From: an uncultured Tenacibaculum sp.
GTDB taxonomy: Bacteria > Bacteroidota > Bacteroidia > Flavobacteriales > Flavobacteriaceae
NCBI GenBank assembly: GCA_947498055.1
Contig: CANMJA010000020.1
Span: forward strand, 17,169-81,168
Length of the DNA stretch: 64,000 nt
Reading direction: 5' to 3'
This document shows positions 63,829 to 64,000 of the stretch, in pieces. The notes under the pieces were generated by a model that was given only the letters and a program-made list of their open reading frames with translations, did no database searches and was not told where the DNA came from. Position numbers and translations under genes: made by a program. Each line of letters opens with the position of its first letter. The first letter of the stretch is position 1.

Positions 63829-64000
63829 TCTTTAAAAAAACTTTATTTTTATACATAAGGGGACTTCTAAAAACTATTTTCCTCCGCCCAATAACTTTTC
63901 TTGACTTTTTTAAATTTCAAAAGCAACTTTGATTTTTCAAGTAAAGACCTGTTTATCAATGATTTATTTATTTAGTGTTTTAAATTTAAACAGTTTTATT
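63829..64000. other. Noncoding end of the window
   Basis: This holds no gene I can support. On the minus strand a 34-codon open frame (63867-63971) ends in SYWAEENSF and a stop. It has no ATG and starts near the window limit; it may be the C-terminal remnant of a mobile-element gene, but this is not established. Confidence 0.4.

Overview
The window is an AT-rich chromosomal segment of a member of the Bacteroidota, most likely a marine Flavobacteriaceae of the Tenacibaculum/Polaribacter type. This rests on the ribosomal-protein sequences, two SusC/SusD pairs with Flavobacteria-type SusC leaders, type IX secretion (T9SS) cargo with type A and type B sorting domains, a PorP/SprF protein, the absence of clear Shine-Dalgarno sites and many Bacteroidota-type -7 boxes (TAnnTTTG). 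The genus is inferred, not proven. No rRNA, tRNA, CRISPR array or intact transposase was seen.

Layout. 1-8676 (minus strand) is the translation block rpsL-rpsG-fusA-rpsJ, then rplC-rplD-rplW-rplB-rpsS-rplV-rpsC-rplP-rpmC-rpsQ-rplN (cut by the window edge). A perfect terminator hairpin after rpsJ overlaps a good promoter that probably restarts transcription into rplC with a leader of about 215 nt. At 8849-10489 lies a divergent Omp85/BamA-like barrel protein. 10603-19970 is a SusC-SusD-UnbV/FG-GAP lipoprotein-haloperoxidase-like lipoprotein operon, followed by a second SusC/SusD pair (20111-24926).

25004-31299 holds housekeeping genes: rlmB, a rhomboid protease, rarA, and an operon of a YjjG-like phosphatase with three envelope proteins. 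31389-34609 is a small regulon: a membrane-anchored AraC regulator, an outer-membrane barrel protein and a fatty-acid desaturase. The last two carry near-identical upstream modules. 35598-40181 is a surface-glycan patch (glycosyltransferase, flippase, FemAB/GNAT-like protein, deacetylase-like protein), followed by radC and the trkA-trkH potassium uptake pair.

44267-55394 is the most unusual part: a phage-tail-collar-domain protein, a substrate-binding-like protein without a signal peptide, two T9SS proteins sharing a roughly 485-residue C-terminal module, a 56-residue peptide with a Tat-like leader missed by ordinary gene finding, a PqqD-like/HprK-like kinase fusion, and a family-5 nucleotidyltransferase. 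The last three resemble parts of ribosomally made, kinase-tailored peptide systems such as paeninodin-type lasso clusters, but no cyclase or leader protease is present. I propose this as the candidate undescribed system.

55378-63828 holds mpl (peptidoglycan recycling) and a T9SS type-B adhesin operon: a giant repeat adhesin, a PorP/SprF protein, and an OmpA/PD40 protein. The last 172 bases contain no gene that I can support.
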